Shown piece after piece: positions 17,515-26,631 of a DNA stretch of 64,000 bases. The stretch is from the NCBI RefSeq assembly GCF_001610835.1, contig NZ_CP011270.1:7706001-7770000 (forward strand), written 5' to 3'. The notes under the pieces are model-generated. The model saw only the letters and a program-made list of their open reading frames with translations, had not been told where the DNA came from and ran no database searches. Position 1 is the stretch's first letter, and the number at the start of each line of letters is the position of its first letter. The DNA comes from Planctomyces sp. SH-PL14 (GTDB lineage Bacteria > Planctomycetota > Planctomycetia > Planctomycetales > Planctomycetaceae). The position numbers were made by a program, and so were the translations under genes.

Positions 17515-18312
17515 CTAGTAGTTGTAGCGCGGGTTGTTGACGTCGAAGTCCTGGGCCACGAGGGCCACGTTCGTCTTCACCGCCGTGAAGAAGTAGTCCT
17601 CGACGAGCTGAGGGGCTTCGTTCCGACGCTGCGGGAAGGCGTAGTTCTGGATCCGGATCGGGAGCGACGTGGTCGCTTCCAAGTACAGGCGGCAGGATTG
17701 GAACAGGCGGCCGGGTGCGGGCTTGGCGTAAGACATCTCGATCGCCCGGCAGGCGACGTCGCCGATCTTGGCCTTGGGGAACAGGTTGACCGTCCCCCCT
17801 TCGCCCGTCTTGTCGCCCAGCAGCGCCACCAGGACGCCGTGGGCCATGTTCTTCATTCCGAACGACGTGATCGGATACCGGTTCTCGTCCAGGGCCCGGC
17901 GATCGGTCGGGGCGACCGTCACCGTCCCGATGAGCGAGGCGAACCCGGTCTCATGGGCGAGCATGTTGCCGTTGTTCTGACCTTCGACGTAGATCACCTC
18001 CCGCCCTTCGTGCGGGGTGACGTACTTCATGTAGACGCTGAACGGGTTGTGGCGGACCTTGACGGTGCACTGGCTGCTCAGCATCTGCCGGCCGATGAGC
18101 TCGTTCTTGATGAACGTCGCTTCATAGCCGTCGATCCGGGAGACCGCCTCATAGGCTTCGGCCGCCATCTTCATGGCGGGGAGGAACGGGTGGGTTTCCG
18201 GGACGACCGCGATCTGTTCGGCGATCGTCGGCGCGGCCCAGATCGGGCGGGCGGGAAGTGAGCAGACCGCGGCCGTCGCCGCCCCGAGAAATGCCCGCCT
18301 TGAGATGGCCAT
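17515..18312 (-). CDS. DUF1571 family exported protein (265 aa)
   Basis: The ATG at 18312 starts a Tat-like signal sequence, MAISRRAFLGAATAAVCSLP, ending near PIWAA. The mature part has the DUF1571 hallmarks: DGYEATFIKNELIGRQMLSS, VRHNPFSVYMKYV, GREVIYVEGQNNGNMLAHET, and the C-terminal SLPIRIQNYAFP. This is an outer-membrane-lipoprotein-carrier-like fold seen mostly in planctomycetes, with no known function. It faces the palindromic repeat at its 3' end and diverges from the exported protein at 18773. Confidence 0.85.
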   Translation of the reverse strand: MAISRRAFLGAATAAVCSLPARPIWAAPTIAEQIAVVPETHPFLPAMKMAAEAYEAVSRIDGYEATFIKNELIGRQMLSSQCTVKVRHNPFSVYMKYVTPHEGREVIYVEGQNNGNMLAHETGFASLIGTVTVAPTDRRALDENRYPITSFGMKNMAHGVLVALLGDKTGEGGTVNLFPKAKIGDVACRAIEMSYAKPAPGRLFQSCRLYLEATTSLPIRIQNYAFPQRRNEAPQLVEDYFFTAVKTNVALVAQDFDVNNPRYNY

Positions 18313-18772
18313 CGTTCCCGTCCCTGAGAGTCGTTCGTTGCCCCCGGATCCGCTGGGGGCCATTGCACTGTTTCGGCAGGAATCCGCCGATCCGTCGCGT
18401 TTCCCTGGTCGGGGTGCTTCATCCGGACCAGCCCCGAAAGTCACCGCCTTCGGACCGGTCGAGCGTCGGGCGGGACAGTACTCGATCGACGGGGGACCGA
18501 GAAGAGGCGTCGCAAGTCGCCGTCACCGCGGTAGTTCGTTCGGAAGGAGCCATCAGGAGCCGCGGACCGTCCTGGAGGGATCTGACGGAACTCGGTGTGA
18601 AACCGCTGCTTCCTGCAAATGGTCGATGTCGGGCGGACGCGGAAGAACTGGGAAAAATCCTGGCAGCGGGCAGGCGGGCGACGGGGAGATCGGCGGATTC
18701 CGCAGGTTTGCAATTCGCTTCCCGTCGTTCGACAATCGCCGCATCAATCCTCTCTTGTCGGAGTCGCCTGAG
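18313..18772. other. Divergent intergenic region, 460 bp
   Basis: It lies between the starts of the DUF1571 gene and the exported protein at 18773. Frames crossing it are of low coding quality, and I see no repeat or clear promoter boxes. Confidence 0.4.
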
Positions 18773-19372
18773 ATGTCCTTCCGAAGTCGTCTGCTTGTCG
18801 CTGCGGCCACCCTGCTCTGCACCTGCTCCCTGTGGGCTCCGACCCCGGCCGTGCGGGCCGAGGAGAAGGCCGCCAAGACCCAGGAAGTGACCGCCGGGGA
18901 ACTCAAGCTGACCGTTCCGGAGGCGTGGCAGAGCAAGCCGCCGACGAACAACCTCCGGCTGGCCCAGTTCACCGTTCCCGCGGCGGAAGGGGATGAGAGC
19001 GGTGCGGAAGTCGTCATCTTCCCGCCGTTCGGGGGATCGACGTCCGCGAACATCCAGCGGTGGGTTTCGCAGTTCGACGCGGACGGCCGCGAGCTCAAGA
19101 TGACGCAGGGGAAAGTCGACCAGGGGGATTACGTGCTGGTTGAGCTGAAGGGGACGTACAAGAAGCCGATCGGCCCGCCGATCCAGCAGCGGACGGAAGC
19201 GGCTCCCGGCCACAAGATGGTGGCGGTGATCCTCAAGTCGAAGGCGGGCGGAAACTACTTCCTGCGTCTCGTCGGTCCGGAGAAAACGGTGGAAGCCAAC
19301 GCCCCGGCCTTCCGCAAGGCGTTCGGCGCGGACGCGGCCAAGGAAGAGAAGTTCGAGCTTCCCGCCGAATAG
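18773..19372 (+). CDS. Exported hypothetical protein (199 aa)
   Basis: Start at ATG 18773, giving the signal peptide MSFRSRLLVAAATLLCTCSL followed by a cleavage site near AVRA-EE. The mature domain (GELKLTVPEAWQSKPPTNNL, FPPFGGSTSANIQRWVSQF) resembles the planctomycete proteins that sense or bind something with a 'W-x-x-x-x-F' core, but I cannot name the family. A single domain, no membrane helix beyond the signal, Lys/Glu-rich tail. Divergent from the DUF1571 gene, 50 bp ahead of the DOMON-like gene. Confidence 0.75.
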   Translation: MSFRSRLLVAAATLLCTCSLWAPTPAVRAEEKAAKTQEVTAGELKLTVPEAWQSKPPTNNLRLAQFTVPAAEGDESGAEVVIFPPFGGSTSANIQRWVSQFDADGRELKMTQGKVDQGDYVLVELKGTYKKPIGPPIQQRTEAAPGHKMVAVILKSKAGGNYFLRLVGPEKTVEANAPAFRKAFGADAAKEEKFELPAE

Positions 19373-19421
19373 TCGGCCGGAAGGGTCGGCGGCGGGAGAC
19401 GGAGCCGCCGCCACGGAGGTC

Positions 19422-20108
19422 GTGACGCTCCGTCAGAAGTTTTCCCAGGACGTTCGCGTGAGTGGTCTTCTTCCTCCCGGCTTCTGTTTTCGCTGGGAGT
19501 TCGCCGTTCCCGAGATCTCGACTCCGGGCTCGAACCGCAAGCTCCTGAAGCTGCCGGAATCGGCAAGGATTGCCGCTCCGGATGCGAAGAACGCGGTCAG
19601 TCCGTTGCGGATCAGCGTGGGCTGGAACGCCGAGGGGCTGGGGGTGGTTTGCGAGGTGACGGGGAAGCGGCTGGCGCCGTATTGCGACCTGGACCGGCCG
19701 GGCGAGTCGGACGGCGTGTTCCTGTGGATCGACACGCGGAACGTTCAGGACGTGCACCGCGCGACCCGTTTTTGCCATCTCTTTGGTCTGTTTCCGCTGG
19801 GCGAAGGGGCTCGCGGTGATGAGCCGGGTGTCCGGCAGGTTCCCGTGCCGCGGGCTGCGGCGGATGCTCCCAGCATTGATCCGGACGATGTCCTGATGTC
19901 GGCCGAGGTGGAGAAGACGGGGTATCGGCTTTCGGCGTGGTTTCCGCGGTCGACGTTGAACGGGTTCGATCCGGTTTCGCAGCCGAAGTTGGGCTTTTTC
20001 TGTGAGCTCCGTGATTCGGAGCTGGGCCGGTTCCCGCTGCTGTTGGACGAGGAGTTTCCTTACGACGGCGATCCGAGCCTGTGGTGTTCGCTCTCGCTCG
20101 TGGGATAG
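19422..20108 (+). CDS. Cytoplasmic DOMON/CBM9-like domain protein (228 aa)
   Basis: Resembles carbohydrate-binding family 9-like domains: ISVGWNAEGLGVVCEVTGKR, GESDGVFLWIDTRNVQDVHR, YRLSAWFPRSTLNGFDPVSQ, LGFFCELRDSELGRF. It has no signal peptide, so it is probably intracellular. The start is GTG at 19422; a second GTG at 19457 is possible since the GGAGG before the first is unusually close. It follows the exported protein at 18773 by 49 bp. Truncated element copy 5 begins about 9 bp after the stop codon. Confidence 0.7.
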   Translation: MTLRQKFSQDVRVSGLLPPGFCFRWEFAVPEISTPGSNRKLLKLPESARIAAPDAKNAVSPLRISVGWNAEGLGVVCEVTGKRLAPYCDLDRPGESDGVFLWIDTRNVQDVHRATRFCHLFGLFPLGEGARGDEPGVRQVPVPRAAADAPSIDPDDVLMSAEVEKTGYRLSAWFPRSTLNGFDPVSQPKLGFFCELRDSELGRFPLLLDEEFPYDGDPSLWCSLSLVG

Positions 20109-20116
20109 AGGCGACT

Positions 20117-20325
20117 AACCGGGTCCAGGGGGACCCTGGTGGGGAGTGCAGAGGGGCAACGCCCCTTTGCCCGCCGGAGGCCTGGCCGTCGAGAGACGTC
20201 TGTAGGAGTACGTATCCAGGCGCGGACACCGTGCCGTATGCCCCCTCACCAACCCGCAGGGATTGCAAAGCCAGCGGTGTGATGTGAGGGAGCCCCTCCA
20301 CGCCGGCTGCCGTGCGTAAGGGACA
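20117..20325 (-). repeat. Dispersed structured intergenic element, copy 5 (truncated)
   Basis: Reverse orientation. It contains the GGGTCC end, its hairpin, GCCCGCCGGAGGC, the GTCTGTAGGAG and CCCTCACCAACCC segments and GATTGCAAAG. The second GC hairpin and its GCCTCCGGCGGC arm, expected near 20300-20440, are missing or unrecognisable. The only clearly degraded internal copy. Confidence 0.75.
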
Positions 20326-21541
20326 CGGGCCCGGCCAGGACATCGTTCGCTTCCGAACCGTCGCGTCGCCGCCGGGGGTGCGATCCGCGGTGCGACACAT
20401 TCCTGCCGATTCGCTGCGGAGCGTGTCGTCGATCCGGCAGGAGACGCCGGATCGACGGACCTCGATTTCCGCCGCGGGCGAACCCTGAAGATCGCGATTC
20501 TGTTAAGGAATTTCCAAGGTCCGGGGCCTGTTGTCGTTTCGCGGTCCGGTCGCCGCGGACCCTTTTGAGCCGCTCCATCATCTGGACGACACGGAAGGGG
20601 CTGTCATATCTATCCGCTCCCACGTCGATCGTCTCGCACGATCGATCACACCCCTGAAACACACCCCGCTTCGTCCGGCGGAAGAGCGGCTTGCCGCACT
20701 TCCATGAGCGGTCGGTTCCCCGACCGTTGTGCCGAACCGCGGCCCCCCCGTCCCCTGTTCCGGCGTCGGTCGAAGCGTCCTGCTTCTGTCCGGTCTGCCC
20801 GATTTCGTCGCCGCTCATCCGCGCCCGTTCGCCGGAGCCTCGCTTCGGAGAGGCCCGGCCGCGGCGTCCCGTCCGACTATTCCCCTGTCACTTTTCCGGC
20901 GTCGATTCGGTCGCCGGGAGATTTGGCTCGCTCGGCCTGCCGTTGGATTCGGCGGCGGGCGGGTTGTTGTCCGCGTGCGCTCGTGATGTTCGAGCGGCGA
21001 CGGACCGCGTCGAATCAACAGGTCGCCGTGCGGCTCGCGCTGCGGCGCGCCGTCACACGACTACAGACACCGGCTGAACCGCCGGACGGGTTCCTCGCGC
21101 CGATGAGGTGCGGCCATGGGGCCAATCACAAGACAACTGTCCGTCGCCAGACGTTGCCGTCCTCTCTCTGGAGAGACAACGGCGGCGCGCCGCGACGGCC
21201 CTGACGAACCACACGGGAGGAACTCCGTGGCGTGCCGGCGCGACTTATGTTGCGCCGACAGGCCAAGGGGGACCCTTCCGCAGCGGACATCATGACCGAC
21301 CTTCGGATTCGACCCGGCCACGGCCTGCGCCGCTGCCGCTCGACCGACAGGGGGCTCATGGTTCCAGAGCGCAGGATGCCCTCTGGCAAACATTGACGAT
21401 TGTGTGAAGTTTGCGGGTGAGCCCGTCGATAACTGATGTGCTCGACTGTCTCGCCTGCAGCGCGGCGCCATTGCTGTCTCGATTCACCTCTCGGTTGCCA
21501 GGGTGGAGCGCGATGCAGTGGACAGACTCATGGAGGAGTGC
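20326..21541. other. Gene-poor region, about 1.2 kb
   Basis: No reading frame in either strand looks like a protein, and I see no tRNA, RNase P RNA, tmRNA or SRP RNA signature. The only local structure noticed is a small inverted repeat (GATCCGGC ... GCCGGATC) near 20434. It is unusually long for this window and lies upstream of the sigma factor gene, so it may carry a long leader, a small RNA or remains of a decayed gene. Confidence 0.4.
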
Positions 21542-22315
21542 ATGGCCACCGACACAACGACGGACATCCATCAGGTCTGGCTGGAGTACCGCCAGAATCC
21601 GACGGAAGACCTTCGCAACCGTCTCATTGAACGATTCTTTCCCCTGGTCCGCTTCAACGCGGAGCGGGTCTGGCAGAAGCTGCCCGACGGAGTGGATATC
21701 AATGACCTGATCTCTGCCGGCGTGTTCGGACTGATGGACGCCATCGACGCTTTCGACCTCGACCGCGGGGTCAAGTTCGAGACGTACTGCGTCCCCCGGA
21801 TCCGCGGGGCGATGCTCGACGAGCTCCGCACGATGGACTGGGTGCCGCGCCTCGTCCGCAGCAAGGCGAGCAAGCTGGAGCACGCCCGCAAGGAAATCGA
21901 AGCCTCGACCGGCCGTCCGCCCACGGACCCGGAACTGGCCGACAAGATGCAGATGCCGCTGGACGAGTTCCAGAAGATGAAGTCCGAGGCGAGCGCCGTC
22001 GCGCTGGTCAGTCTCAACAAGAAGTGGTACGAGACCGACAGCTATAAAGACGTCCGCGAGATCGACATCATCGAGGACACCAAGGGCGAAGACCCGACGA
22101 ACGGGATCCAGAAGAAGGATCTCATGAAGCTCGTCACCAAGGGTCTCAACCGCAACGAGCGGCTCATCATCATCCTCTACTACTATGAGGAACTGACGAT
22201 GAAGGAGATCGGCCAGACCCTGGGCCTCTCCGAGTCCCGCGTGAGCCAGATGCATTCGAGCATCGTGTCGCGTCTGAAGGACCAGCTCCGGAAGCGGCGC
22301 CCCGAGTTCGCGTAG
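21542..22315 (+). CDS. RNA polymerase sigma factor, FliA/WhiG type (257 aa)
   Basis: Group 3 sigma-70 factor. Start at ATG 21542, preceded by GGAGGAG; GTG/ATG codons at 21503 and 21530 are alternatives. Region 2: RLIERFFPLVRFNAERVWQK, then GVFGLMDAIDAFDLDRGVKF and TYCVPRIRGAMLDELRTMDW. Region 3: VPRLVRSKASKLEHARKEIE. Region 4 helix-turn-helix: LTMKEIGQTLGLSESRVSQM. Length and wording match the WhiG/FliA family, which controls flagellar or developmental genes. No flagellar gene is in the window; a terminator and 390 bp separate it from the tad genes. Confidence 0.93.
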   Translation: MATDTTTDIHQVWLEYRQNPTEDLRNRLIERFFPLVRFNAERVWQKLPDGVDINDLISAGVFGLMDAIDAFDLDRGVKFETYCVPRIRGAMLDELRTMDWVPRLVRSKASKLEHARKEIEASTGRPPTDPELADKMQMPLDEFQKMKSEASAVALVSLNKKWYETDSYKDVREIDIIEDTKGEDPTNGIQKKDLMKLVTKGLNRNERLIIILYYYEELTMKEIGQTLGLSESRVSQMHSSIVSRLKDQLRKRRPEFA

Positions 22316-22342
22316 CCGCCGGGCAACAATTCGAGATTCTCC

Positions 22343-22379
22343 AACGGGCGTGATCCCTTCGATCACCGCCCGTTTTTTC
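22343..22379 (+). terminator. Terminator after the sigma factor gene
   Basis: Imperfect stem AACGGGCGTGATC / GATCACCGCCCGTT with a CCTTC-type loop, followed by TTTTT. It separates the sigma factor from the tad genes. Confidence 0.8.
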
Positions 22380-22705
22380 GTTTCGGGCTGCGTTTCGAAA
22401 GCGGTCCGCCTCGCGGGAGTTCAGGGATTTCGGCTCCGGGCCGCCGATTCCCGGGCGGACCGCGACGGGGGCGGCGCATCCGGCTTCTTCCGGCAATCCG
22501 GCAAGTCCGTCCTGCTGCGGAATTGCAACATTTCTTCCCGATCCTTCCCGCCTCGCCGCGCGGAGTGACCTATGTTCATCACAGGGGATGGTCCGGAGTC
22601 TTGCCATCGGGCGTGCAGGACACGTCGGGCAAGCAGCCGCCATCCCTCTCCGTCCCCCCGGATGACATCGTTCCTCGGGTTTGCCGAGTCCGTCAGGAGA
22701 AGTTC

Positions 22706-24055
22706 ATGGCCCCCGCTCGTCCCATGCCTCAGAAGCCCTTCCCCGTCGGAGGCCGCAGCGGATTCGGTCGCGGCGAGTCGTCCCAGGAAGACTTCGAGAA
22801 CCTCAAGCGGCTGATCCACAGCAAGCTGGTCGACAAGCTCGACCTGAACCGCCTGGGGGAACTGCAGGGGGACACGCTGCGGCGCGAGATCCGGCTCGTC
22901 GTCGAGCACCTGTGCGACACCGAGAACCCGCTGCTCAACCGCTCCGAGCGGGAGCGTCTCATCGAGGAAGTCCTCGACGAGACATTCGGCTTCGGTCCGC
23001 TGGAAGTCCTCATGAAGGAGGACGGGATCGCGGACATCATGATCAACGGACCCAAGAAGGTGTTCGTTGAAAAGCACGGCAAGATCATCAAGCACGATGT
23101 GACCTTCCGCGACAACGACCACCTGCTCCAGATCCTGGACCGCATCGTTTCCCGCGTCGGCCGCCGGGTCGACGAAACGTCTCCGATGGTCGACGCCCGT
23201 CTGCCCGACGGCTCGCGTCTCAACGCCATCATCCCGCCGCTGGCTCTCGACGGCCCCTCGCTCACGATTCGTAAGTTCGGTTCCCGCCCGCTGACCCTCG
23301 AGGATCTCCTCAACTTCGGCGCCTTCACGCCGGAAATGGTCATGCTCCTCGAAGGCTCGATCAAGGCCCGCCTCAACATCATCGTCAGCGGCGGTACCGG
23401 TTCCGGTAAGACGACGCTGCTCAATACGCTGTCGAGCTTCATCCAGAGCGACCACCGCGTCATCACGATCGAGGACGCGGCGGAACTCCAGCTCCAGCAG
23501 GACCACGTCCTGCGGCTCGAGACCCGGCCGGCCAACATCGAAGGCAAGGGACGCATCACCGCGACCGACCTCGTCAAGAACGCCCTGCGTATGCGTCCCG
23601 ACCGCGTGATCATCGGGGAATGCCGCGGACCGGAAACGCTGGACATGCTCCAGGCCATGAACACCGGTCACGAAGGATCGATGACCACCGTCCACGCCAA
23701 CAATCCCCGCGACGCCGTCTCCCGCGTCGAGACGCTGATCCTGATGGGGGGCTCGGAGCTCCCTCTCAAGGCGATCCGGCACCAGGTCGCCTCCGCGGTG
23801 AACATGATCATCCAAGCCAACCGCCTCCAGGGGGGGCCCCGCAAGATCACCTCGATCACCGAAGTGGTCGGGATGGAGCAGGACACGATCGTGACCCAGG
23901 AGATTTTCAAGTTCGTCCAGGACGGGATCGACGCCAACGGAAAGGCGTTCGGCCACTTCGAGGCGACCGGCGTCCGGCCCTCGTTCATGTCCCGGCTGGA
24001 AGCGTCCGGCGTGCGGCTCCCGTCGAACCTGTTCGCTCCTCGGGCATTGGCTTGA
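22706..24055 (+). CDS. cpaF: CpaF/TadA secretion ATPase of a Tad pilus system (449 aa)
   Basis: Type II/IV secretion ATPase that powers assembly of Flp/Tad pili at the inner membrane. Start at ATG 22706 with AGGAGA upstream; the frame before it is non-coding. N-terminal domain with FGFGPLEVLMKEDGIADIMI and INGPKKVFVEKHGKI; Walker A VSGGTGSGKTTLLNTL at about residues 226-240; Asp-box ITIEDAAELQL; Walker B VIIGECRGPETLDMLQAMNT; His-box GSMTTVHANNPRDAVSRVET. It heads a three-gene set with tadB and tadC. CpaB, RcpA, TadV and TadE are not in the window. Confidence 0.95.
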   Translation: MAPARPMPQKPFPVGGRSGFGRGESSQEDFENLKRLIHSKLVDKLDLNRLGELQGDTLRREIRLVVEHLCDTENPLLNRSERERLIEEVLDETFGFGPLEVLMKEDGIADIMINGPKKVFVEKHGKIIKHDVTFRDNDHLLQILDRIVSRVGRRVDETSPMVDARLPDGSRLNAIIPPLALDGPSLTIRKFGSRPLTLEDLLNFGAFTPEMVMLLEGSIKARLNIIVSGGTGSGKTTLLNTLSSFIQSDHRVITIEDAAELQLQQDHVLRLETRPANIEGKGRITATDLVKNALRMRPDRVIIGECRGPETLDMLQAMNTGHEGSMTTVHANNPRDAVSRVETLILMGGSELPLKAIRHQVASAVNMIIQANRLQGGPRKITSITEVVGMEQDTIVTQEIFKFVQDGIDANGKAFGHFEATGVRPSFMSRLEASGVRLPSNLFAPRALA

Positions 24056-24066
24056 GAGAGTTTTCC

Positions 24067-24090
24067 GTTGTCAGTCGTCAGTTTTCCGTC
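24067..24090. repeat. Short TTGTCAGTCGTCAGTTTTC repeat, copy 1
   Basis: Short A/T-richer spacer motif between cpaF and tadB; related copies lie at 27561, 29746, 31565 and 59712. Confidence 0.55.
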
Positions 24091-24144
24091 GGTTGGAGCG
24101 TTTGCAGCCGTCTTTGAAGCGGCCGCCGTTGTCGGGGAAGAGTC

Positions 24145-25113
24145 ATGAATCCCATGTATGTCTCGATTGCCGCCTTCGTCGGGGTCACGGGAGTGATCGG
24201 CGCGGTGATCCTGCTCATCGGCGAGTTGCGGAGCAACTCCGTCGAGGACCGCCTGGAAGTCCTGGCCCGCAAGAAGGGGGCCGCCGGCGAACAGACCAAG
24301 GTCACGCGCGAAGCCCTCGTGCAGGAGAGCGTGAAGGGACTGCAGGGGATGATCGGCGGGCTCGCCGCCCGGTTCGTCAACCTGAAGATGCTGTTCGCCC
24401 AGGCGGACATGACGATCGCGATCGAGACCTTTTTCCTGATCTGCCTCGGAGCCGCCTTTGTCCCGACGGCGATCGCGATCGCCGTCGGCGTGAATCCGAT
24501 GTTCGCGCCGCTGATCGCTCTGTGCTGCGGCGTCCTGCCGCTGGGGTTCGTGGTCTGGAAGCGGGGGCGGCGGTTCAAGAAGTTCGCCGCGCAGCTTCCC
24601 GATGCCATGTCGCTCATCGCCCGGGCCCTGCGATCGGGACACAGCCTCGCGTCGGCCATCAAGCTCATCGTCGACGAGATGCAGGACCCGATCGCCAAGG
24701 AGTTCAACGCCGCTTACGAAGAGCAGAACCTGGGGATCCCGCTCGAGCAGTCGCTCAAGAACGTCTACAACCGGATGCCGAACCTGGACTTCAAGTTCTT
24801 CGCCACGGCGGTCGCCATCCAGCGGCAGTCCGGGGGGGACCTGGCGGAGATCCTCGACAAGATCGCCCATATCATCCGCGAGCGGTTCAAGATCATGGGG
24901 CAGGTCCAGGCCCTCACCGGCGAAGGCCGCATCAGCGGAATCGTGCTGATGGCTCTCCCGGTGGCCCTGTTCTTCGCCGTGTGGCGGATGAACCCGAGCT
25001 ACGTGATGCTCCTCTTCACCGATCCCCTGGGCCGGCAGATGGTCGCCGTGGCGCTCTTCCTGCAGGTCCTGGGCGCGGTGACGATCAAGAAGATCATTGC
25101 AATCAAGGTGTAG
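24145..25113 (+). CDS. tadB: TadB-like type II secretion F-domain protein (322 aa)
   Basis: Inner-membrane platform protein of the Tad system. N-terminal helix (YVSIAAFVGVTGVIGAVILL), paired helices around AAFVPTAIAIAVGVNPMF, then the T2SSF domain with LPDAMSLIARALRSGHSLAS and FFATAVAIQRQSGGDLAEIL, and C-terminal helices. Lies 89 bp after cpaF, with a short TCAGTCGTCAG-type repeat in the spacer. Length fits TadB. Confidence 0.92.
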   Translation: MNPMYVSIAAFVGVTGVIGAVILLIGELRSNSVEDRLEVLARKKGAAGEQTKVTREALVQESVKGLQGMIGGLAARFVNLKMLFAQADMTIAIETFFLICLGAAFVPTAIAIAVGVNPMFAPLIALCCGVLPLGFVVWKRGRRFKKFAAQLPDAMSLIARALRSGHSLASAIKLIVDEMQDPIAKEFNAAYEEQNLGIPLEQSLKNVYNRMPNLDFKFFATAVAIQRQSGGDLAEILDKIAHIIRERFKIMGQVQALTGEGRISGIVLMALPVALFFAVWRMNPSYVMLLFTDPLGRQMVAVALFLQVLGAVTIKKIIAIKV

Positions 25114-25242
25114 GAGAGGCGGAAGGCTTAAGGCTGAAGACGGAAGGGAGAGAAGAGCCCCCTCGCCGAAGTCCTCGCCTCAGCGGCTGCCGACTGACAC
25201 TTGATATCTGAAACTTGATACTTCCCCCCGGGGGACCCTGCG

Positions 25243-26169
25243 ATGTCCATGACCACCCTCCTGCCGCTCGCCATCTTCGGCGCCATCACCTTCGGGGTGT
25301 GGGCGATCCTCTCCATGTTCACGGGCGGGGAGAGCCGGGCCGCGAGCCGCCTCAACGAACTGAAGGACCCTCGCAAGCGGAACGCGGATCCCCAGGAGAA
25401 CTCGGTCGGCTCGATGCTCAAGATGGCGGCTCCGGCGCTGTCGAAGGCGATCCAGCCCAAGACGGAGCTGGAGCAGAACGAGCTTAAGATCCGGCTCTCC
25501 AACGCCGGGTTCCATTCGCCCCACGCCGCCACCCTGTTCCTGGCGATCAAGATGATCAGCCTCTTTGCCGGGGCGGTGGTCGGGGGGGCCGTGGCGGCCT
25601 TCACGACCGGACTCAACACCGACGGCTTTCTTCGCCTGGGAATCGGGGCGGGGCTGGGATTCTATCTCCCGGAGCTCGTCCTCACGGTCCTCAAGAAGAC
25701 CCGGCAGGAGGCGATCTTCTTGCAGACCCCGGACGTCCTCGATCTGCTGGTCGTGTGCGTGGAAGCAGGCCTTGGTCTCGACATCGCCCTCCGCCGCGTT
25801 GCGGAGGAGCTGGTCGAGGGGGCGCCCGAGATCTGCGGCGAGATCTCCCTCTGCAACCTTCAGATGCAGATGGGGCGTCCCCGCCGCGAGGTTCTGCATG
25901 ACTTTGGCATCCGGACCGGCGTCGACGACGTCAAGGCGCTCGTCGGGGTGCTGATCCAGGCGGAAAAGTTCGGGGGTTCGGTGGGGAGCGCCCTCCGCGT
26001 CCAGTCCGATTCGATGCGCGTCAAGCGGCGTCAGATGGCGGAAGAGAAGGCTCAGCAGACGGCCGTCAAGATGATCTTCCCGCTGGTGCTGTTCATCTTC
26101 CCGGGGATCTTCGTGGTGCTGGTCGGCCCGGCCGCGATCATGATGATCCGCCAGCTCCTGACGGACTGA
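25243..26169 (+). CDS. tadC: TadC-like type II secretion F-domain protein (308 aa)
   Basis: Second platform protein of the Tad system. N-terminal helix (LPLAIFGAITFGVWAILSMF), a helix pair about residues 105-145, then the T2SSF domain with LLVVCVEAGLGLDIALRRVA, GVLIQAEKFGGSVGSALRVQ and ending with a hydrophobic helix (KMIFPLVLFIFPGIFVVLVG). The 129-bp spacer before it contains a TTGATATCTGAAACTTGATA-type junk repeat. A strong terminator follows at 26194, closing the cpaF-tadB-tadC unit. Confidence 0.92.
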   Translation: MSMTTLLPLAIFGAITFGVWAILSMFTGGESRAASRLNELKDPRKRNADPQENSVGSMLKMAAPALSKAIQPKTELEQNELKIRLSNAGFHSPHAATLFLAIKMISLFAGAVVGGAVAAFTTGLNTDGFLRLGIGAGLGFYLPELVLTVLKKTRQEAIFLQTPDVLDLLVVCVEAGLGLDIALRRVAEELVEGAPEICGEISLCNLQMQMGRPRREVLHDFGIRTGVDDVKALVGVLIQAEKFGGSVGSALRVQSDSMRVKRRQMAEEKAQQTAVKMIFPLVLFIFPGIFVVLVGPAAIMMIRQLLTD

Positions 26170-26193
26170 GCTCTGGGAACAATGGAAAACACG

Positions 26194-26228
26194 AAGAGCC
26201 GCCGATCCTGTGATCGGCGGCTCTTTTC
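26194..26228 (+). terminator. Terminator after tadC
   Basis: Stem AGAGCCGCCGATC / GATCGGCGGCTCT with a CTGT loop, followed by TTTT. Confidence 0.9.
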
Positions 26229-26265
26229 GTTCGTGAGCGAGAGAGGAGTGATCTGCCCCGAACCA

Positions 26266-26590
26266 CGTCCTTGCCGGCACGACTCTGATAGCTCAAACCC
26301 AAGGTGCCACGGCACGCTGGGGTCAAGGGGGCCACGCCCCCTTGCCGCCGGAGGCGCTTCTATGAGGAACCGCGGTACGCAACGGACGTCCGTTTTGTGG
26401 TACCCGCTATGAGGACTCCCTCAAACCCCACCGCTGGCTTTGCAGTCCCCGCGGGTTGGTGCGGGGCCATCCGGCACGGTGTCCGCGTTTGGACACGTGC
26501 TCCTTCAGACATCTCTCGACGGCCAGGCCTCCGGCGGGCAAGAGGGCGTTGCCCCCTTGCATCCCCCACCAGGGTGCCCCTGGACCCGGT
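26266..26590 (+). repeat. Dispersed structured intergenic element, copy 6
   Basis: Full-length plus-orientation copy between convergent tadC and the last gene of the BMC operon; its right end is 41 bp from that stop codon. Canonical hairpins AAGGGGGCCACGCCCCCTT and AACGGACGTCCGTT are intact. No other terminator is visible for the BMC operon. Confidence 0.9.
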
Positions 26591-26631
26591 TCTGTGAGTC
26601 ACATCAGAAGTGGAAGCAACCCGGCGCGGCC

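Noticed and set aside
20246-20818. 190-aa minus-strand and 166-aa plus-strand frames in the gene-poor stretch
   Set aside because: Both are Arg/Ser/Pro-rich without GC preference at third codon positions and overlap each other.
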